Shown here piece after piece: positions 59,780 to 64,000 of a stretch of DNA of 64,000 bases (position 1 is its first letter; the number at the start of each line of letters is the position of its first letter). The notes below the pieces were generated by a model. That model searched no databases and had not been told where the DNA came from. It was given only the letters and a program-made list of their open reading frames with translations. Source of the DNA: Aporrectodea caliginosa (lineage: Eukaryota > Annelida > Clitellata > Crassiclitellata > Lumbricidae); contig JACEVL010000271.1 in the NCBI GenBank assembly GCA_020284085.1, positions 296,033-360,032 of the forward strand. The letters run 5' to 3'. A program made the translations under genes and the position numbers.

Positions 59780-60199
59780 ACGAAGGTGACTCGAAGCCAA
59801 GGAAAAGAAGTAAACAAAGTCTTTTAGTAGAAAAAACTAACGAAAATGATCTCCTGAGAAAGAAAATCGAAATCGAAAAGTTAGCAAATGAACAGCTGAG
59901 AATTAATGCAGTGAAGGAAGTACAGGTTAATAAGACGTTGATAGAAGAACTGAGGAATGCGGAAGTTAATATAGTAAGACTAAAACAAGAGTTGGACAAC
60001 AATAAAATCGCAAACAATTCACTTCAGACCAACAACGACACACTAGAGCAGGAACTTAAAGCAGAGAAAACGACCAACAATTCACTTCAAACCAACAATT
60101 ACGAATTAGATGATGAATTGAACATGTACAAAGTGACAGTGACGACATTAGAAACCAACGCCGAGAAACTCAGGAAAAAACTAGAGGCTGCGAAAACAG
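59780..60199 (+). CDS. Coiled-coil protein, unbroken exon (locus D)
   Basis: 420-bp exon between TTTGTTTCAG and AACAG/GTATGC, phase 1 at both ends, open throughout. It encodes DEGDSKPRKRSKQSLLVEKT, a coil, and two 21-residue repeats (LQTNNDTLEQELKAEKTTNN; LQTNNYELDDELNMYKVTVT). The amplified copies have seven repeats and a lesion. The basic start could be a nuclear localisation signal. Upstream exons were not identified, so the N-terminus is unknown; no named family recognised. Confidence 0.65.
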
Positions 60200-60334
60200 G
60201 TATGCCTATGCATGTATGTCTTTGCACCTGTATGTATGAAGACAATTAATATAGCGAATTTTTAAGGGTTCATCAAGGTCCTGCAAACTATTCTGATTTT
60301 CTCTACTCTTTCGATGAGGTCAAGAAACAAAGTA

Positions 60335-60470
60335 ACGGCATTTGAACAAATTTGTGGATGTCATGAACGGAAGTAAGTCAACAAAAGTTGGAAACCGCTG
60401 TAGCCATATTCTTGACTTGTAATCAAAAGAGGAAATTTAGTCTGAGTTTGATTCAGAAGTTATTTATATT
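60335..60470 (+). repeat. Locus D, segment 3 (empty site)
   Basis: Joins counterparts of B 16,600 and 17,050 directly, without the LINE end, (TAA)n and SINE-like block carried by the amplified units. Confidence 0.7.
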
Positions 60471-60778
60471 ACAAAGCTGAATATCGCAAAAATAGAGGTA
60501 AGTACTGCAAAATATCAAGAGCAAGCAAGGTCTATGGATCACGTGCACCGCTTTCTGTGACGTGAAGCACTCAGTTCAGTTATCCTAACGAGACTCGGTA
60601 TAAACATACTATTTTTGAGAATTGTTTATTAGGACTTATTTGTGTATCTTTATGCCAGTTGGTTCAGCAGGTTTATTTCGTCTGAGTACGTCATCATTTC
60701 AAAGCAGTGCCAGAAATAGCAAAATGCCACAACAGTCACTTGTATTATTCTAAATCTGTAAACTGAGCAAATACTTTT

Positions 60779-61090
60779 ATGGCTGAACAACTTCATTGGC
60801 TACTTCTGTCTGTGCGCATCCAATTTGAAGTTCACATTCTCGTGCTCAAATCTCAACTGGGTCTTGCTCTACAATATATTTGTCACAAAGTTCTCCGTCC
60901 CCTCTCTGCCACGTCATTGCGTCCTCTCAGATCCTCTGACCGGCTTGATCTTTTTGCTCCCATGTTAAGACCACAATGGCTCAATCCAGATTCTTTGCCT
61001 GCATCGATCCCTCTCTAAGAAATGGACTTCCTCCTTCACTACGCTTCACAATCCTCAGATCCTCTCCGGTAGCATCTCTACCTCTTTCTT
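60779..61090 (+). mobile_element. LINE fragment, outer element, 5' part
   Basis: AEQLHWLLLSVRIQFEVHIL, then RPLSATSLRPLRSSDRLDLF and LRNGLPPSLRFTILRSSPVA, the C-terminal ORF2 of the LINE family seen whole at 52.8-56.0 kb. It is interrupted at about 61,090; its 3' end resumes at 61,707. Confidence 0.75.
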
Positions 61091-61706
61091 GCCTGTTCCA
61101 AATCGGTGAATTTATGTACAAGTACGACCGAGGCCTACTACCTCCAGTATACAAGGGATTCTTTAATCTTGCCTCAGACATTCACTCCCACTTAACAAGA
61201 AACTCCGTAAATTATAGAAGTGTCTTTACCCCCTCAAACACTCGTCAGTTCTCAATAAAATCTATTGGCGCCAATACCTGGAATAAAATTCCTCAAGAAA
61301 TCAGAAAATCTCTCTCACTTACATTGTTTAAGAATAAGCTTCGCATTTATTTAGTTGAAGGTAATTATTAAATGTTTTGATGTATTAATCTTTTATTTCC
61401 ATGTGTTTAACTGCACTTCCCACTCATTCCTTTTACTTTCGATATTTAGTTTAAATTAGTTAAGGTTAGTTAAGATTTTTTATGTTAATCAAGTTAACAA
61501 CTGTTATACTAAATAAAGCATCTTTCGGTCGCCACATATTCTGTTGAAATTATATAGAAGTGTCCCTACTTAGCGGGATCTTTGATCCCTTCAGGGCCTT
61601 CCCTTGTGGCATTCAACAATCCATACTTAAAAGTGCAATCTGATTTGTAATATTATTGTTTATTGTTGTTTGGCTACAAATAAACGATTGATTGATTGAT
61701 TGATTC
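61091..61706 (+). mobile_element. LINE fragment, nested element
   Basis: A different LINE family: FQIGEFMYKYDRGLLPPVYK, NYRSVFTPSNTRQFSIKSIG, TWNKIPQEIRKSLSLTLFKN to a stop at 61,371, a 3' UTR, and a GATT tail (61,683-61,705). It is nested in the outer LINE; TCTTTC-like sequence occurs on both sides as a possible target duplication. Confidence 0.75.
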
Positions 61707-61835
61707 TTTCACCTTAAAACCATACTATTCTCTCGGAGTACCTTGCACTGGGAGCGCTTCTGAAAGGCTTAATGCTGTGAGAATCAATTTATAAGTGATA
61801 AAATACAATACAAAACAATACAATACAATATTCAA
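61707..61835 (+). mobile_element. LINE fragment, outer element, 3' end
   Basis: CACTGGGAGCGCTTCTGA, a TTTATAAG box and an AATAC-type tail complete the LINE begun at 60,779. Confidence 0.7.
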
Positions 61836-61938
61836 CGCCCAAATCAAAATCTTCAGCTTCAGCATGCTTGCGGTTGTTGTGTCGTTTCTCTGATCTAAAA
61901 TACATTACTAACTAAGGTTTGTTTCGATTTGAATATAG

Positions 61939-62204
61939 AATTGGCATGCATGATTGTTGCTGTTATCATAGATAATAATGAGAAGATTTTGATAATCGAA
62001 CAACAGAAAAGAGCGTGGATTAAAGAAAAAGAACAGCTCAGTAAACAATTACAAGAAAAGCACCGATTAGCAGGTAGAAGACTTATAACTCTTGCGCATC
62101 TAATAATAAATGTTGTAGATTTGTACAAGAGCCTGTTGTCTATAGATTTTAATAGCTACACTTTCACAGTCTTTTTTAATCCGAAAGTTGCAACAAAATA
62201 CTAA
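61939..62204 (+). CDS. Coiled-coil protein, second exon (locus D)
   Basis: Acceptor GAATATAG then AA TTG GCA, so the exon starts in phase 1 and matches the donor at 60,199 (G + AA = Glu). It encodes ELACMIVAVIIDNNEKILII, a charged coil (KEKEQLSKQLQEKHRLAGRR), and ends VATKY and stop at 62,204. It contains a single GATTTTAAT at the site where the amplified copies carry the foldback transposon. Joined to the first exon it gives a 231-residue C-terminal region. The intron would contain two LINEs. Confidence 0.6.
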
Positions 62205-62825
62205 ACACTTTCTAATAGCCTACGTCATACAGATTGTGGATTCCAAGAGTTCAGCGACTTCTTATGGCAGCAAAGACATCCTGTGGCATTTTAAGGCATC
62301 TTTCAAAATCTTATGGCATCATAAGACATCTAGACCTCATTGCAGGTGGAGAATTATTAGTATGCTAAATTAAATTTTCTGACTAGGTTTGTCTATACTC
62401 AGCATCGGCCACTCGATTTAAGTTTATAAACAAAATGCAACGATGCTAATACTTCAACAGATAAACTTATGTAGCATCGGAATCAACGTTAAAATGCGTA
62501 TTTTACCGTTCATCAAAAAGCGAAATGCATTAATTTCTTAGTTATTTCAAATTATTTCACAGTTTTCTTATATTCAGTAAAGGATAGACTTAACAAAGTT
62601 TGTCCCAGCATGCGTGCAGTAGTCTGTTTAGGCAGGAATTCATTTTCGGGTCAGTCTTGATATTGCACTTGATGCACTTCATATTGTTTACTTTCTCTTT
62701 CCCTGTGCGCTGTCTATGTTGATCCCTCTGTGTTTTTTGTCACTCTAGTTTCCTCTGACCTTTGCTGTGCCTGTATCATTCTGTTGGCCGCAATTTGTCT
62801 CGGACTCAGCATCGTCATAGGCGTA
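62205..62825 (+). repeat. Locus D, last segments
   Basis: 62,205-62,490 aligns with 19,080-19,410 of B and 62,640-62,825 with 19,960-20,130. The (CAT)n block and its flank are absent. No NHL exon follows in D within the window. Confidence 0.7.
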
Positions 62826-64000
62826 GCCACATGGAGGTACGATGAGGCAGTTCCAGTTAAGAAGGCAGTTCCAGTTGCTTCCTCTTGCTGTTTAATGTAG
62901 GCCTACTAGAACTTCTACTGACCAATGACCAGGATTTTGCCAATTGTCTTAAGGACAAGAGACACGTTCAGACTCTGCTAGCCATTGGTGGTTGGTTCTC
63001 GCTGCTGTCAAAGATCTTTCAGTGCGCTGAGAAGGCTAACGACTTCTGAGAACAATAACATCCGAAGAACGACTGAACGGTTTGGCGCTAAGCCTACATA
63101 CACAGAGACATTGATGTACATTTGGACAGAGTGCTTCAGAAGTGGGATGGATCTAGGCATAGAAGAATTCAACCGAAAACTGTTGAACACAGTTATAGTA
63201 AAGCAGTTTAACAATGCACATAAGTTACAGATTAAAATTAACATCTCTTTGCAACTTAAGCCTAGCCTATAACTTATCAAAAATTGGCAGAGGCTGCAAT
63301 GAAAGACACATTGAACTAACTGGTAATTATGTGAATTTCTAACACTTAGCTGCTTACAAAATCCATACATGCACATAATTATCGATGTACTCTACGCTTA
63401 AAAACCGTTGGCCACTGTTAGTATGGGGTAGGCTGAAAAAGTAAGTGACACATATGAAACACATGGATTTAGACAACAATAATTATTACAGGGCTTCAAA
63501 TTACAAAAAAATATACGTGCGAGCGATTGAGATTTAAAAATAAATTTTTCTGTGGGTTATAGCCTACTCCGCACCTTAAGCAGGGCGGATCCAAGGGCGC
63601 AATCCGGACATGGCCCCCATTTTATATTTACACAGGACGTGGTCCCAATCATAAAGTAGACGATGATCACTACATGAAGAAAATTAAATGACGAAATATA
63701 CTTTATAGCTGATGTGGGTGCATGAATAACTAATGAAACTGGATGCATTCTGTGGAGGAAACATGTTTAGGAAAAGTCATAGAAGCGATTTCTTCAACTA
63801 TTTTCAGGGATGAAAATTTCCATGAAAAACCGAGATGGGGGTATTTTTTTACCCCCCGGTGACCCTATAAGGGTTAATGGCCAACCTCTAAAAGTGTCTC
63901 TTGGCTATTCTGATAAAAAATGCAAAGTTACAGCAAGATTGAAGATCATTTAGACGTGGCTCAAAGCCTTTTCAAATTTCGCATACCCCATGCAATAGCC
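62826..64000. other. No recognisable gene
   Basis: A 95-codon frame at 62,985-63,272 has no domain. CAGGGCGGATCCAAGG at 63,581 resembles one end of a hAT element, but no partner was found. Confidence 0.4.

Overview
The window is animal nuclear DNA. Genes are intron-containing, coding density is low, transposon relics and microsatellites are abundant, and RING/B-box (TRIM), NHL-propeller and coiled-coil exons are present. The style of the TRIM exons and the repeat content suggest a marine invertebrate, perhaps a tunicate or another deuterostome. The species is an inference and cannot be fixed from sequence alone.

1-34,221 is an array of inverted copies of one ~10 kb unit. In order: the end of an inverted copy cut by the window start plus spacer S1 (1-1,000); truncated forward copy A' (1,001-3,582); a 36-bp filler; forward copy A with a piece of reversed spacer (3,619-13,346); a 580-bp loop (13,347-13,926); reverse copy B (13,927-23,347); spacer S2 (23,348-24,220); forward copy C (24,221-34,221). 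B plus its loop and C are both 10,001 bp and nearly identical; A is more diverged. Each full unit carries, read on its coding strand, a short conserved ORF, a 755-bp coiled-coil exon with a shared frameshift, a second coiled-coil exon, a transposon whose inverted termini are 15-bp minisatellites, a trinucleotide microsatellite, a broken NHL exon, and a decayed repeat-associated gene. No unit contains an intact long gene.

34,222-56,350 is a mosaic. It holds a GA-rich minisatellite, a truncated RING pseudogene (36.0-36.4 kb), LINE relics, two TRIM exons (41.7 and 49.1 kb, the latter full length for RING, two B-boxes and coiled coil), three hAT-type non-autonomous or decayed elements, a second pair of inverted minisatellites (43.3/45.0 kb), a hAT transposase remnant (47.4 kb), and a nearly complete but broken CR1/L2-like LINE (52.8-56.0 kb).

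56,353-62,825 is a diverged, colinear, single-copy relative of the amplified unit (called D here). It has an unbroken coiled-coil exon, and a second exon whose splice phase fits. It lacks the minisatellite transposon and so supplies its empty site. D is interrupted by a hAT element and two LINE insertions. The last ~1 kb shows nothing recognisable.

Read together, parts of TRIM/NHL and coiled-coil genes were captured with transposons, broken, then amplified as head-to-head and tail-to-tail repeats. Transcripts crossing the turn points could form very long double-stranded RNA with homology to NHL sequences.
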